Shown here piece by piece: positions 34,228-42,703 of a stretch of 64,000 nucleotides of DNA. The stretch covers positions 1,798,001 to 1,862,000 of the forward strand of contig NC_015726.1 in assembly GCF_000219215.1 (NCBI RefSeq), in the 5' to 3' direction. Both the position numbers and the translations under genes were made by a program. The notes under the pieces were generated by a model. It searched no databases. It worked only from the letters and a program-made list of their open reading frames with translations, and had not been told where the DNA came from. The stretch is from Cupriavidus necator N-1 (GTDB taxonomy: Bacteria; Pseudomonadota; Gammaproteobacteria; Burkholderiales; Burkholderiaceae). Position 1 is the first letter of the stretch, and each line of letters starts with the position of its first letter.

Positions 34228-34923
34228 GTGCAATTTTCCTATCTTGTCACCTTCGAGAGCGCGGATCCGGCTATCCGTATTGGCGCCGAGGACTTCCAGC
34301 GGGTTGCCGACATCGTCAGGGGCACGCCACAGCTGCGTCGCGCGCGGCTCTATACGCCCGAAAGCGCGAAGGACTACTACACGGATGACGGTCCTTCTCC
34401 GCCATTTGCGATGCAGCTGGATTTCGACACCCTCGCGGCGCTGGAAGCGGCAATCGCGGCGGACGGTCACCTTCAGGCCGTGGCGCGGCTGGCGCTGCCA
34501 AGCTTGCAAGGGTGCACAGTCACGCAACAGGTCATGGCCCGGCGTCCGTTTCCCGTCGACGATCCTGTCGGCCGGACGCCCGCCGACAGCGTGCCATGCA
34601 GCTTCCTGGTTCACTATCCCGGATACGCCGACGATTTCGATGCGTGGCTGAACTACTACCTGTCCCACCATCCGCAAATCATGCGCTTCTTTCCGGGGGT
34701 ACGCGAAATCGAGATCTTCACGCAGGTGGACTGGGTGGATGCGATGCCGTGGAAGCGGGTTCATTACATGCAGCGGAACAAGCTGGTCTTCGATAACGCA
34801 GCGGCAATCACCGCGGCGATGAATTCTTCCGTCCGGCATGACATGCGCGCGGATTTCGAGAAGTTCCCACGATTCCACGGCAGCAATGTCCACTTCCCGA
34901 TGGCGACGTACACCTGGCCGTAG
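34228..34923 (+). CDS. EthD-like dimeric alpha-beta barrel protein (paralogue B)
   Basis: A 231-aa paralogue of the protein at 28338-29030. It starts at a GTG (MQFSYLVTFESADPA) after GGGAGACACATC. Shared features are RARLYTPESAKDYYTDDG, LVHYPGYADDFDAWLNYYLS, HHPQIMRFFPGVREIEIFTQ and VDWVDAMPWKRVHYMQRN. The second half is more conserved than the first, pointing to the active or binding region. It is the third gene of the PyrK/PyrD-like operon, 26 bp after PyrD. Function unknown. Confidence 0.77.
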   Translation: MQFSYLVTFESADPAIRIGAEDFQRVADIVRGTPQLRRARLYTPESAKDYYTDDGPSPPFAMQLDFDTLAALEAAIAADGHLQAVARLALPSLQGCTVTQQVMARRPFPVDDPVGRTPADSVPCSFLVHYPGYADDFDAWLNYYLSHHPQIMRFFPGVREIEIFTQVDWVDAMPWKRVHYMQRNKLVFDNAAAITAAMNSSVRHDMRADFEKFPRFHGSNVHFPMATYTWP

Positions 34924-34978
34924 TGCAGGCCTTCTGGCAACGCGATCAACTGGATTGACGCAGCTGGCTATATCTTAG

Positions 34979-35363
34979 CGAGATCAAAGGAGAGGGATAT
35001 TCATTTCCGCGCAGCTTGCGCCTCGAGATGGCAGGCAACTTGCCCGTCTATCGAATGATCGATGGAAAGGGCCGGCCGCATACGGTGTCCGCAACTGACG
35101 GCCGCGTGATCGATCACGTCGATGCGGGCATCGCGCGCGCCACGGCGCAGCAGGTCACCGGCAAGCCGGCTCGCCGGATGGAGACAATTGAGCGCGACCA
35201 GTGGACCGTGCCGAACGGTCTGAATGCATGGCGTCCGCTGCATCGGATCGCGGTCGATGACGGGCGGGGCACCGAGCTCTATGTTTCGGCGAAGATCGGC
35301 GAGATCATGCGCCACACGCATCGCGCCGAGCGTTTCTGGAACTGGCTCGGATCGGTGCAATGA
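34979..35363 (+). pseudogene. Internal fragment of a PepSY-associated membrane protein gene
   Basis: The open frame through 35363 reads LRLEMAGNLPVYRMIDGKGR, then ATDGRVIDHVDAG, ERDQWTVPNGLN, ELYVSAKIGEIMRHT and ERFWNWLGSV before a stop. From memory, these are internal segments of PepSY-TM iron-uptake-type proteins of about 400-500 residues, which continue into PHWLY and membrane helices. Both ends are missing, there is no membrane segment, and no ribosome-binding site fits the TTG or ATG. It is a remnant between the EthD-like and MarR genes. Confidence 0.6.
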
Positions 35364-35496
35364 AGGGCGGTCGGCACAATCCGCTGTCCGGCAACCTGTC
35401 TGCTTCCAAGTACGCCTCAGCGTTGTGGGATAATCCAGTCTCGCTCTTCTGCCGCCTCCGCCAGGTGGCTCTGAAATCAATAGGCGCAGTCAACTC

Positions 35497-36042
35497 ATGG
35501 AACCGAAATTTCAACGCGGGTGGCATCTGGCAAAAACCGACCTGGAGCAGAAGGCCACCGAGTTCGAGTGGGCCTTGATCCGGTTCCATGAATCGTTTTC
35601 CAGGTTCGTGTTGTCCACCGGGATGGTGACGATTGCCGCCGACGTGGATATGAAGTACGAAGAGCACGTCATTCTCCACGTCATCAGGATGCAGGACCGG
35701 CCAAAGAATAGTGCCACCATTGCGCGCCTGATGAACCGCGACGATATCCCGAATATTCAGTACAGCTTGCGCAAGCTGGAAGCGGCCGGTCTGATCGAAA
35801 AGCAGCGAGAAAAGAACAGCAAGACCTTTGCGTACACCGTCAGTGAACTGGGAGTCCGGCTGACGGACGAGTATTACAAGGTCAGGGCCGAGATCCTGGT
35901 GAAGCGGCTGGAGGAAATCAGCGAGGTGTCTGAGAAATTTGAAAGGACATCGCGCTTCCTTTCGCTGCTGACCGGCATCTATGAGGAAGCCGCGCGCGAT
36001 TCGGCGACGATCACACCGTTGCGGGAAGACGGGCAGGAGTGA
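35497..36042 (+). CDS. MarR-type winged-helix transcriptional regulator
   Basis: A 181-aa regulator. The winged helix is at about residues 55-115 (DMKYEEHVILHVIRMQDRPK; NSATIARLMNRDDIPNIQYS; LRKLEAAGLIEKQREKN), flanked by dimerisation helices at both ends. It resembles winged-helix regulators found beside Burkholderiales aromatic-degradation genes. It converges with the amidase operon, whose last gene ends 31 bp away. It may bind the AATCGAAGTT palindrome at 41384-41409 and the related element near 42651. The binding is a hypothesis. Confidence 0.82.
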   Translation: MEPKFQRGWHLAKTDLEQKATEFEWALIRFHESFSRFVLSTGMVTIAADVDMKYEEHVILHVIRMQDRPKNSATIARLMNRDDIPNIQYSLRKLEAAGLIEKQREKNSKTFAYTVSELGVRLTDEYYKVRAEILVKRLEEISEVSEKFERTSRFLSLLTGIYEEAARDSATITPLREDGQE

Positions 36043-36073
36043 GATCAGGCCAGCATTGCCCAGCCTGATCTCA

Positions 36074-37495
36074 TCATGCAGCGTCAGCGCGCCTGACGCC
36101 AATCTCCGGGTGATAGCGGTGCCAGTCGGTGGCCTGCTGGAATGCCATGCCGGCACGGCACAGCAGAGCTTCGTCACCATGACGCGCCACCAGCTGGAAT
36201 GCGATTGGCATGCCGTCCGCCGTGAATCCACATGGCAGCGTGATCGCGGGATGCCCGGTGGAGTTGAACGGCGCCGTGAACTGGATCAGCCGGCTGTTCA
36301 GTTCCGGATCTTGCGCCAGCGCACCCAGCTGTTCATGCGTCGGTGCGGCGAAAGGCTGTACCGGGACGACCAGCAGATCGATGTCCTGCATCAGCTTGTT
36401 GACCTTGCCACGGAAGGCAGCACGGTTCAGCAAGGCTTGCTGATAGCGCATGCCGTTGGTAGTGCGACCAATCTCGATCAGCCGGGTCAGCGCTGGCCCA
36501 TATTCCGCCGACAGGCGCGGGAACGTCCCCGCATGCGCCACGGCGACTTCGACGCCGCAGTTGATTTCCCATTCGTCGACCACGGTGCGTACTGCGGGAA
36601 AGCGAACCTCCCGGACCTGCCCGTCAAGCGCCTTGAGCACGTCGATGGCCCGGTCCACGGCCTGGCTGATGACGTCATCCGTCCCATCGCTGTTCCATTG
36701 CACATCGACACCGATGCGCAGACCGCGCAGGTCGCTCCCCTCGGCAGGTAAATCGAGGTGCGAGGGTGGCAGCGAAGTCGGATCCAGCGGGTCGTGGCCG
36801 GCAATGGTCCCTAGCATCAGCGCGGCATCGGCTGCGCTGCGTGCGATCGGACCCACATGATCAAGGCTCGCACCGAGCTCGAATACCCCGTGGCGGCTGA
36901 CCCGGCCCCACGTCGGCTTGATGCCGGTCAGGCCGTTGGCTGCCGCCGGGAAGCGGATCGAGCCGCCGGTGTCCGTGCCGATCGATGCGTAGCAAAGCCC
37001 GGCGGCCGTGGCGACACCGGAGCCGCTGGAAGAGGCGCCGGCCCAGTGGTTGGGGTGCCAGGGATTGACCGGCTCCGGTATGCTCGGGTGATGGGTGGCG
37101 AAGGCGCCTTCGGTCAGCTGCAGCTTGCCCAGCACGATGGCGCCGGCATCCCGCAGCTTGCGCACGACGGTGGCATCTTCCGTCGGGATAAAGTTCTTGT
37201 GAATCGTGGTGCCGGCGGCGGTTGGCGATCCGGCCAGCCAGCAGAGGTCCTTGACCGCCACCGGCACGCCGTGCAGTGCGCCGAGCGGGCCGCCGTGCAT
37301 CAGCGCCCGTTCGGCGTCGCGTGCCTGTTCCAGCGCCTGTTCAGGCAGGACCAGGGCGTAGCTGTGCAGCGCCGGATCGAGGTCGGAGATTCGTTCAAGG
37401 ATGGCTTCGGTAGCTTCTACAGGCGAGATGTCGCGCGCGCGGATCTTGCGTGCAAGCTCCGCGGCTTCCCAGTAGTGGAGGTCTGCGTTCGGCAT
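36074..37495 (-). CDS. Amidase (amidase signature family)
   Basis: A 473-aa amidase-signature enzyme with the complete Ser-cisSer-Lys triad. Lys lies in GVPVAVKDLCW, cis-Ser in GASSSGSGVATAAG and nucleophile Ser in GTDTGGSIRFPAA. The start is taken at the ATG at 37495 (MPNADLHYWEAAELARK); the longer frame overlaps the gene upstream. It is the fourth gene of the minus-strand operon led by the Rieske monooxygenase. It is a natural candidate for hydrolysing a lactam or amide formed from the hydroxylated heterocycle. Such a role is inferred from operon membership; the family is broad. Confidence 0.87.
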   Translation of the reverse strand: MPNADLHYWEAAELARKIRARDISPVEATEAILERISDLDPALHSYALVLPEQALEQARDAERALMHGGPLGALHGVPVAVKDLCWLAGSPTAAGTTIHKNFIPTEDATVVRKLRDAGAIVLGKLQLTEGAFATHHPSIPEPVNPWHPNHWAGASSSGSGVATAAGLCYASIGTDTGGSIRFPAAANGLTGIKPTWGRVSRHGVFELGASLDHVGPIARSAADAALMLGTIAGHDPLDPTSLPPSHLDLPAEGSDLRGLRIGVDVQWNSDGTDDVISQAVDRAIDVLKALDGQVREVRFPAVRTVVDEWEINCGVEVAVAHAGTFPRLSAEYGPALTRLIEIGRTTNGMRYQQALLNRAAFRGKVNKLMQDIDLLVVPVQPFAAPTHEQLGALAQDPELNSRLIQFTAPFNSTGHPAITLPCGFTADGMPIAFQLVARHGDEALLCRAGMAFQQATDWHRYHPEIGVRRADAA

Positions 37496-37527
37496 AAGCA
37501 ATGGGTCGGGAAGTTTGTCGGGAGTCC

Positions 37528-38856
37528 TCAGCGCAAGCCGAGTTCTGCGCGTCTGCGCGTCAGCGTATCGATCACGGCGTACATGATCTTGCGCGCGCAA
37601 GGCAGCAGGTCCGGGACATAGGTGGCACCCATGCCGCCCAGGCCTTCGGCCACGCTTTCGGGCGAACCCTGCGCCGGCCATGGCCAGCCGATGCGTGCGG
37701 TTGGAATGCCGAAGCGGCGCAGCGCTGCGCCGTCGGTCTGTCCGCCCAGCAGCTCGGGAATGCCATGCGGGCGCGCTTCGATATGCTCCCATCCGCGCCT
37801 GGCCGACTGGACGATCCAGTTGGACGGCGCGGTGGTGCCGCCCGGAACGGAGCCATACATCTCCCAGTCCAGATCGAGTTCCGGGTGCCGTGCGCGCAGT
37901 TCCGCGACGAACTGCGCGAACTGGGCCTTGACGTCGGCCGGGCTGGTGCGCGGATTGATGCGGACATCAAAGAAGATCTCTGTGACCGCCGAAGGAAACG
38001 CCGGCCGCTCCGGCCAGCCGGCGCGCACGCCGGCGATCCAGCCGTGCGGCTTGACGACGCCGGAGGTATTGCGGTCCGCATAGTCGACCAGCCACTGCTC
38101 CAGTTCCAGGATGAACTGCGCGGCTGGTACCACCGAGCTGCGAAAGCCGGGGGTGCCGCGCGGAACGCCCGCATAGCCCAGCGTGCCGTTCACCCGCAGT
38201 TTGAACCAGCCCATGCCCGGCTCTTCGTGATAGACCCAGTTCCACGGCTTCATGATGATGGCGAAGTCCGGCGCCACACCGCGGGACAGCAAGTGTGTGA
38301 CGCCCCCTGACATGCCGGCATGGTCCCGTTCGGCGATATCGACGGGCATGCCGCCGTCGGCCGTCGCCAGGATCAGGTCGCCAACCAGCGGAACGCCGGC
38401 CTCGATCAGCGCCGTCGCGACCTCCGTCAGCGTCGCCACCATGGCCTTCGGGTTGGACGAGCCGAGGCCATAGACCCAGTCTCCCACCGTTCTTGCGGCA
38501 GGCTGCAGGTCGACATGGTCGGTGGTGCCTGTCCATGGATGGTCACTGGCATCGCCTTCCAGATGTGTGTCGATCGGTGCGTACAGCATCAGCGCGGCGC
38601 CGCCGCCGCTGCCCCGCTTTTCCCCGACGGCATTGCCCGTACGGGCATTCATCGGGCGGTATGCCGAGCTAAGGCCCACGCTGGACATATAGCCGGCCAT
38701 GAACTGGTTGATGTCGCGCACAGCGCCGGTCGGGCTATGGATGTCCGTCAGGTTGGACAGAAGTTGCTGCAGGCGCCTGGCATCGATCCGGGCGCATGCC
38801 TTTTCGTACCAGTCTTGCTGCTCTGGCGAAAAGGGAAGGGCAATGGTGGGCTCCAC
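37528..38856 (-). CDS. M20/ArgE-like hydrolase-fold protein with altered metal ligands
   Basis: A 442-aa protein of the M20/ArgE/DapE fold whose usual metal-ligand motifs are changed. The GHxD motif appears as YAPIDTH (Pro94, Asp96). The bridging-Asp motif GxGxxDxKG appears as GLGSSNPKA (Asn135). The Glu-Glu pair appears as ATADGGM. The lid-domain histidine is Tyr in LGYAGVPRG. Length and fold features (WFKLRVNGT; EIFFDVRINP; GGQTDGAALRRFGIP) are intact, so it is not simply decayed. It may bind a different metal, act on a ring amide or serve as a non-catalytic partner. It lies 32 bp upstream of the amidase start and 34 bp after the reductase. Confidence 0.82.
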   Translation of the reverse strand: MEPTIALPFSPEQQDWYEKACARIDARRLQQLLSNLTDIHSPTGAVRDINQFMAGYMSSVGLSSAYRPMNARTGNAVGEKRGSGGGAALMLYAPIDTHLEGDASDHPWTGTTDHVDLQPAARTVGDWVYGLGSSNPKAMVATLTEVATALIEAGVPLVGDLILATADGGMPVDIAERDHAGMSGGVTHLLSRGVAPDFAIIMKPWNWVYHEEPGMGWFKLRVNGTLGYAGVPRGTPGFRSSVVPAAQFILELEQWLVDYADRNTSGVVKPHGWIAGVRAGWPERPAFPSAVTEIFFDVRINPRTSPADVKAQFAQFVAELRARHPELDLDWEMYGSVPGGTTAPSNWIVQSARRGWEHIEARPHGIPELLGGQTDGAALRRFGIPTARIGWPWPAQGSPESVAEGLGGMGATYVPDLLPCARKIMYAVIDTLTRRRAELGLR

Positions 38857-38890
38857 GATGGCTGTCTCCCGTGATTCCTGTGGTGATCCG

Positions 38891-39913
38891 CTAGTTCGAC
38901 GGTGCGAACTGCTCGGCGTAAATGTTCTCCGGGCGAACCCCGATCTGGGCGAGACGGTGCGTGGCCGCCTCGATCATCGCGGGAGGGCCGCACAGATAGG
39001 CGACGGTGTCGGCGTGCATGGCATCGTCTTCCCGGATGGCATCGACCGGGTTGCCGCTCAGCAACTCTCCCGTCGCGCCCCGGTCCACCGATATTCGCGC
39101 CGACAGGCCGGGCAGCCATTGCTCGCGCAGCGCGATGTCATCCAGGCAGAACAGCGTATCGGGCGTGGCGCAGCCAAAGCTGAGCATCACGGGCGGCTTG
39201 CGGCCCGACGTGTTGCGGATCGTATCGATCATGGACAGGATCGGCGCCAGGCCGGTCCCGCCCGCCACCATGATGTGCGGCGCCCGCACCTTCTCCCGCA
39301 GGAAGAAGCTGCCATAAGGACCCTCAAGCTCCAGCACGTCGTCGCGCGCGGCGCGATGTTCCAGATAGCCGGACATGACGCCGTCATGCAGCAGGCGGAT
39401 CAGCAGCTCGATCTTCGGCAGCTCGGCAGCGGTGCTGGCAGGCGAATAGCTGCGCACGATGTCGGTGCCGGGAACGCGGACCTGGATGAACTGGCCCGGC
39501 TTGAAGTCGAAGGACTCGCCTTCGGCCAGCTCCAGCGTGAGACGCACGACATTGGGCGCCAGCTTTTCGACGCTGTCGACAAAGGCGTTGACCTTCACAG
39601 CACGCCCGGCGCCGGCATCGCTCTCGTAGTTCAGGTCGAAGGTACAGTCGGTTTCGGGCTCGGTCAGGCACAGCAGGCGCTCGCCCGCCTCGTATTCGCT
39701 GCGCAGCAGCGTCGAGCTGGCGCCGGCGCGCATGCCCGCCTGGCCTTCGGCCAGCCGCGCCGTGCAGCTCGAACAGCTGCCGGAGCGGCACTGGTGGATC
39801 AGCGGCACGCCGGCGGCGAGAGCGGCGTCAAGCACGCTCTCGCCGTGCGGCACGGCAACCGATCGGGTGGTTCCGTCGCGAAAACGCAGTGCGACGTTCT
39901 TGACAGTAGACAT
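38891..39913 (-). CDS. Rieske oxygenase reductase (2Fe-2S, FAD, NAD), OxoR-like
   Basis: A 340-aa single-chain reductase. The N-terminal plant-type 2Fe-2S domain has CRSGSCSSC and a fourth Cys in LLCLTEP. The FAD domain has RSYSPASTA. The NAD domain has MVAGGTGLAPILSM and ends CGPPAMIEAA. Domain order and length resemble the reductase of 2-oxo-1,2-dihydroquinoline 8-monooxygenase and benzoate-dioxygenase-type reductases. It would pass electrons from NADH directly to the Rieske oxygenase, 25 bp upstream in the operon, with no separate ferredoxin. Confidence 0.87.
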   Translation of the reverse strand: MSTVKNVALRFRDGTTRSVAVPHGESVLDAALAAGVPLIHQCRSGSCSSCTARLAEGQAGMRAGASSTLLRSEYEAGERLLCLTEPETDCTFDLNYESDAGAGRAVKVNAFVDSVEKLAPNVVRLTLELAEGESFDFKPGQFIQVRVPGTDIVRSYSPASTAAELPKIELLIRLLHDGVMSGYLEHRAARDDVLELEGPYGSFFLREKVRAPHIMVAGGTGLAPILSMIDTIRNTSGRKPPVMLSFGCATPDTLFCLDDIALREQWLPGLSARISVDRGATGELLSGNPVDAIREDDAMHADTVAYLCGPPAMIEAATHRLAQIGVRPENIYAEQFAPSN

Positions 39914-39938
39914 ACAGATACCTCGGTTGCCGCCTGGA

Positions 39939-41288
39939 TTACTCGTCTTCTTCGATCTTGGTGACGAAGTACGCCGTGGCCTGCTTGCCTTCCGACGCCT
40001 TCTTCAGCCGCATGGCCGACGCCTTGACGGCGCCATCCACGCCACGCCCCGGCTTGGCAATGCCACGGTTCCAGCGCGATGCCAGCTTGCGCCAGGTGAT
40101 CGGGGAAATATCCGTTGCCATCAGCTGCTCGTTATCCCAGCCGGTGCCATCCGCGTAGAAGTCCTGCATCGCTTCGCGCGCATAGAGGTCGCAATCATTG
40201 AAACCGTGCAGGCACAGGGGCTTGTACAGATAGTCGAAGCGGTACTGGTAGTCCTTGCGCTCCTGCTCCGTGTTGCAGACCTTGACCAGGACTTCCCAGT
40301 ATTCATAGGTGTCGTCGGTGATGGGTACATACCACTCGTACTGGACGACATGCTCTTCCGGCCAGTTCTCCACCATCAGGACGCCCGGCAGGACCACGGA
40401 GGTGCGATACGGACGCGCGTTCAGGTTCTCCACCTTGAGGCCGACCTTCTCGTTTTCGAGGATGGGCTTCCACTTGTCGGTGAACAGCCACTGCACCAGC
40501 CCCTTGGGGCCGTTGTCGTCTTCGACTACCGCAATGCAGTCGTCGGCGGTCGGCACGATGCCCAGCGGCAGCACCCAGTCCTTGGCATGGATGATGGCGT
40601 TGTCCTTGTGGACCAGGATGTGCGCATTGTCGAAGCCGTTCTCGCAGGCGATGCGCCAGTTGGCATAGCCGGTACGGTGCATGCCGTGGGCGACGACGTT
40701 TTCATCGAGCAGGCTCGGCGCGGACGGCCACAGCGGGTGCGGGAATTTCTCGCTGTTCTCGGGGAAGCGGAACGGCAGGTCATGCGACAGCGGAGGCACG
40801 TCTTCGTCCGGGTAATCGTCCTCGCGCACGAAGACAAAGATCATGCCGGCGACTTCCCGCACCGGGTAGGTGGTGAGGCCGGTGGTGCCGATCAGCTTGT
40901 CATCGGGGTTGCCGGCGATGGTCGCCAGGTTGCCGCTCTCCAGGTCGAAGGTAAAGCCGTGGTACCAGCAGCTGATGGTGTCCTTGGTAAGGCACATCGG
41001 CTTGGCCGAGAGACGGACGCCGCGGTGAACGCACTGGTCCTTCAGGGCAAAGATCTTGCCGTCCACGCGGCGCAGCACGATCGGAATGCCGCAGATCTGG
41101 ATGCCCTCCACACCGTCCTCCGGGAGTTCCTTGCTGAACAGGGCCGGGTACCAGTGGTTGATAAACCCCCAGGCGGCGTCCTTGTAGGGCTGGTACTGGC
41201 TCTGCACCTTGGCGTCGTTGACGCGTGCGCTGCTGATCTCGTTTTTTGTCTCGCTGCTGCGCCGGCGGATGACGGGCTTGTCGCTCAT
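39939..41288 (-). CDS. Rieske oxygenase resembling 2-oxo-1,2-dihydroquinoline 8-monooxygenase
   Basis: A 449-aa oxygenase. Rieske ligands are Cys86/His88 (QCVHRGVRLS) and Cys107/His110 (SCWYHGFTFDLE). The iron-site histidines are His223 and His227 (GFDNAHILVHKDN), with the three-residue spacing of carbazole dioxygenase CarAa. GFINHWYP, YEWYVPITDDTY, AREAMQDFYADGTGW and WRKLASRWNRGI also match the CarAa/OMO group. Length fits OMO (about 446) better than CarAa (384). It should hydroxylate an N-heteroaromatic lactam. GAGGAGAACCTGAAG precedes the ATG. It heads the operon with reductase, M20-like protein and amidase. Homology is from recalled sequences. Confidence 0.85.
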   Translation of the reverse strand: MSDKPVIRRRSSETKNEISSARVNDAKVQSQYQPYKDAAWGFINHWYPALFSKELPEDGVEGIQICGIPIVLRRVDGKIFALKDQCVHRGVRLSAKPMCLTKDTISCWYHGFTFDLESGNLATIAGNPDDKLIGTTGLTTYPVREVAGMIFVFVREDDYPDEDVPPLSHDLPFRFPENSEKFPHPLWPSAPSLLDENVVAHGMHRTGYANWRIACENGFDNAHILVHKDNAIIHAKDWVLPLGIVPTADDCIAVVEDDNGPKGLVQWLFTDKWKPILENEKVGLKVENLNARPYRTSVVLPGVLMVENWPEEHVVQYEWYVPITDDTYEYWEVLVKVCNTEQERKDYQYRFDYLYKPLCLHGFNDCDLYAREAMQDFYADGTGWDNEQLMATDISPITWRKLASRWNRGIAKPGRGVDGAVKASAMRLKKASEGKQATAYFVTKIEEDE

Positions 41289-41383
41289 CTTCAGGTTCTC
41301 CTCGATATGGGCTTTGTGGGCTGCAACCCTGGTCGTGTGCCAAGGGCGCGATCGAAGATTACCGAAATCTATAATTGACTGTC

Positions 41384-41409
41384 AATCGAAGTTCAATCAA
41401 ACTTCGATT
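41384..41409. promoter_or_regulatory. Operator-like palindrome in the divergent control region
   Basis: AATCGAAGTT (41384-41393) and AACTTCGATT (41400-41409) form a perfect 10-bp inverted repeat around CAATCA. It lies in the 254-bp region between the oxygenase operon (minus) and the porin/mhp operon (plus), in AT-rich sequence, with CAATTGATCGATAAATG directly after. The symmetry fits a dimeric winged-helix regulator such as the MarR-type protein at 35497. Confidence 0.6.
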
Positions 41410-41542
41410 CACAATTGATCGATAAATGATTGATTGTGTAGAGTTAGACGCTCAAAAGCGGTGGATTGGCGCACGCCAAGGGTTAACCCTGATCAAATAC
41501 GCCAGACACCGCCTTCGAAATCAAGAAACGGGGAGACATCCA

Positions 41543-42616
41543 ATGAGGAGACTGAAGGCGATTGCCGCCTGCAGCGTTGGCCTGGCGGGCGCGGCGCATG
41601 CAGAGGGCAGCGTGCAGGCATACGGCATCGTCAATACCGGTGTGATGTATGTGTCCAACCAGGGCGGGAGCAGCAACCTGGTTGCGGATCCGGGAACCCA
41701 GGCGCCAACGCTGTTCGGCTTCAGGGGCACGGAAGAGCTTGGCGGCGGCCTGCAGGCCGTGTTCAAACTGCAGGGCCAGTTTTCCATGAAGAACGGCCAG
41801 TCCATCGGGAACCTGTTCGGGCACGAAAGCTATGTCGGCTTGCGTGACGACAAGCTCGGGACGCTCACGCTCGGGAATCAGATCGACTTCATGTTCTATT
41901 CGCTGGCGCTCGATCACTGGGGCTCGGCGTTTCCGTTCATCAGCTGCATCAGCCTTCGCCAGGGGCCATTCTCGGGGCTGGGCGTGCCCAACACGCCGGG
42001 CGGCTCCTTCGACTTTGACCGGGTTGCGGGCCTTGCCATGCCGAACTCGGTCAAATACCAGAGCCCGGACTTCGGCGGCCTGTCGGTCGGTGCGCAATAC
42101 AGTCTTGGCGGGCAGCCCGGTTCGTTCGGGAACAGCAGTGGCCAGAGTGCCGGCGTGAATTACCACGTCGGCAACCTGCGGCTGAACGGTGCATACACCT
42201 ACGTCAAATATCCGCAGCTGAATGCCGGCAACGATGGCATCAGGAACTTCGGGTTTGGCGGGTCTTATGCAATTGGGCCCGCAGTAGCCGCGCTGATGTA
42301 CACGAATACCGAGAACACCGCGACCGGCGCACGGGTTGCGGTCTACGAGGGCGATGTGACCTGGGCTTTTTCCCCCGCCTGGCACCTGAATGCCGCCTAC
42401 CAGTACATGCGAGGCAATGACACGCTGGACCGGCAGAGCGCCATGCAGGGGACACTGACCCTGCTTTATTCGTTCTCGAAGCGCACCAGCGTCTACGCCG
42501 ATCTTGTCTATCAGAAAGCATCGGGGGCGGGGAAAGCCTGGATCAGCCTGGCGCCGGGGCCTTCGTCCGGCGCCACGCAGGTGGCGGCCAATATTGGCGT
42601 GCTGCATGCGTTCTGA
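41543..42616 (+). CDS. Gram-negative porin (third)
   Basis: A 357-aa outer-membrane porin. The signal peptide is LKAIAACSVGLAGAAHA, the first strand SVQAYGIVNTGVMYV, then GLRDDKLGTLTLGNQ and a C-terminal Phe (NIGVLHAF). GGGGAGACATCCA precedes the ATG at 41543. It is divergent from the oxygenase operon and followed after 87 bp by the MDR reductase gene. It probably admits the heteroaromatic substrate through the outer membrane. Three porins of the same family in 22 kb is typical of large beta-proteobacterial catabolic regions. Confidence 0.88.
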   Translation: MRRLKAIAACSVGLAGAAHAEGSVQAYGIVNTGVMYVSNQGGSSNLVADPGTQAPTLFGFRGTEELGGGLQAVFKLQGQFSMKNGQSIGNLFGHESYVGLRDDKLGTLTLGNQIDFMFYSLALDHWGSAFPFISCISLRQGPFSGLGVPNTPGGSFDFDRVAGLAMPNSVKYQSPDFGGLSVGAQYSLGGQPGSFGNSSGQSAGVNYHVGNLRLNGAYTYVKYPQLNAGNDGIRNFGFGGSYAIGPAVAALMYTNTENTATGARVAVYEGDVTWAFSPAWHLNAAYQYMRGNDTLDRQSAMQGTLTLLYSFSKRTSVYADLVYQKASGAGKAWISLAPGPSSGATQVAANIGVLHAF

Positions 42617-42650
42617 CCCGGCCAAATTTTTTTGACCACATCAGTCGACA

Positions 42651-42680
42651 ATCAATTGATATTCAACTGATAAACATTGG
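42651..42680. promoter_or_regulatory. Second operator-like element before the MDR/mhp genes
   Basis: The palindrome ATCAATTGAT (42651-42660) is followed by ATTCAACTGATAAACATTGG. The elements CAATTGAT and GATAAA also occur in this order at 41412-41425 next to the longer palindrome. Its position 44 bp before the MDR gene suggests a second control point inside the plus-strand operon. Confidence 0.5.
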
Positions 42681-42703
42681 ATAACGTTGGAGGAGATGAA
42701 CGA

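Noticed and set aside
39939..41288. Assignment as carbazole dioxygenase (CarAa)
   Set aside because: Motifs fit the family, but it is about 65 residues longer than CarAa, its reductase is single-chain without a separate ferredoxin, and no carB/carC-type genes follow.
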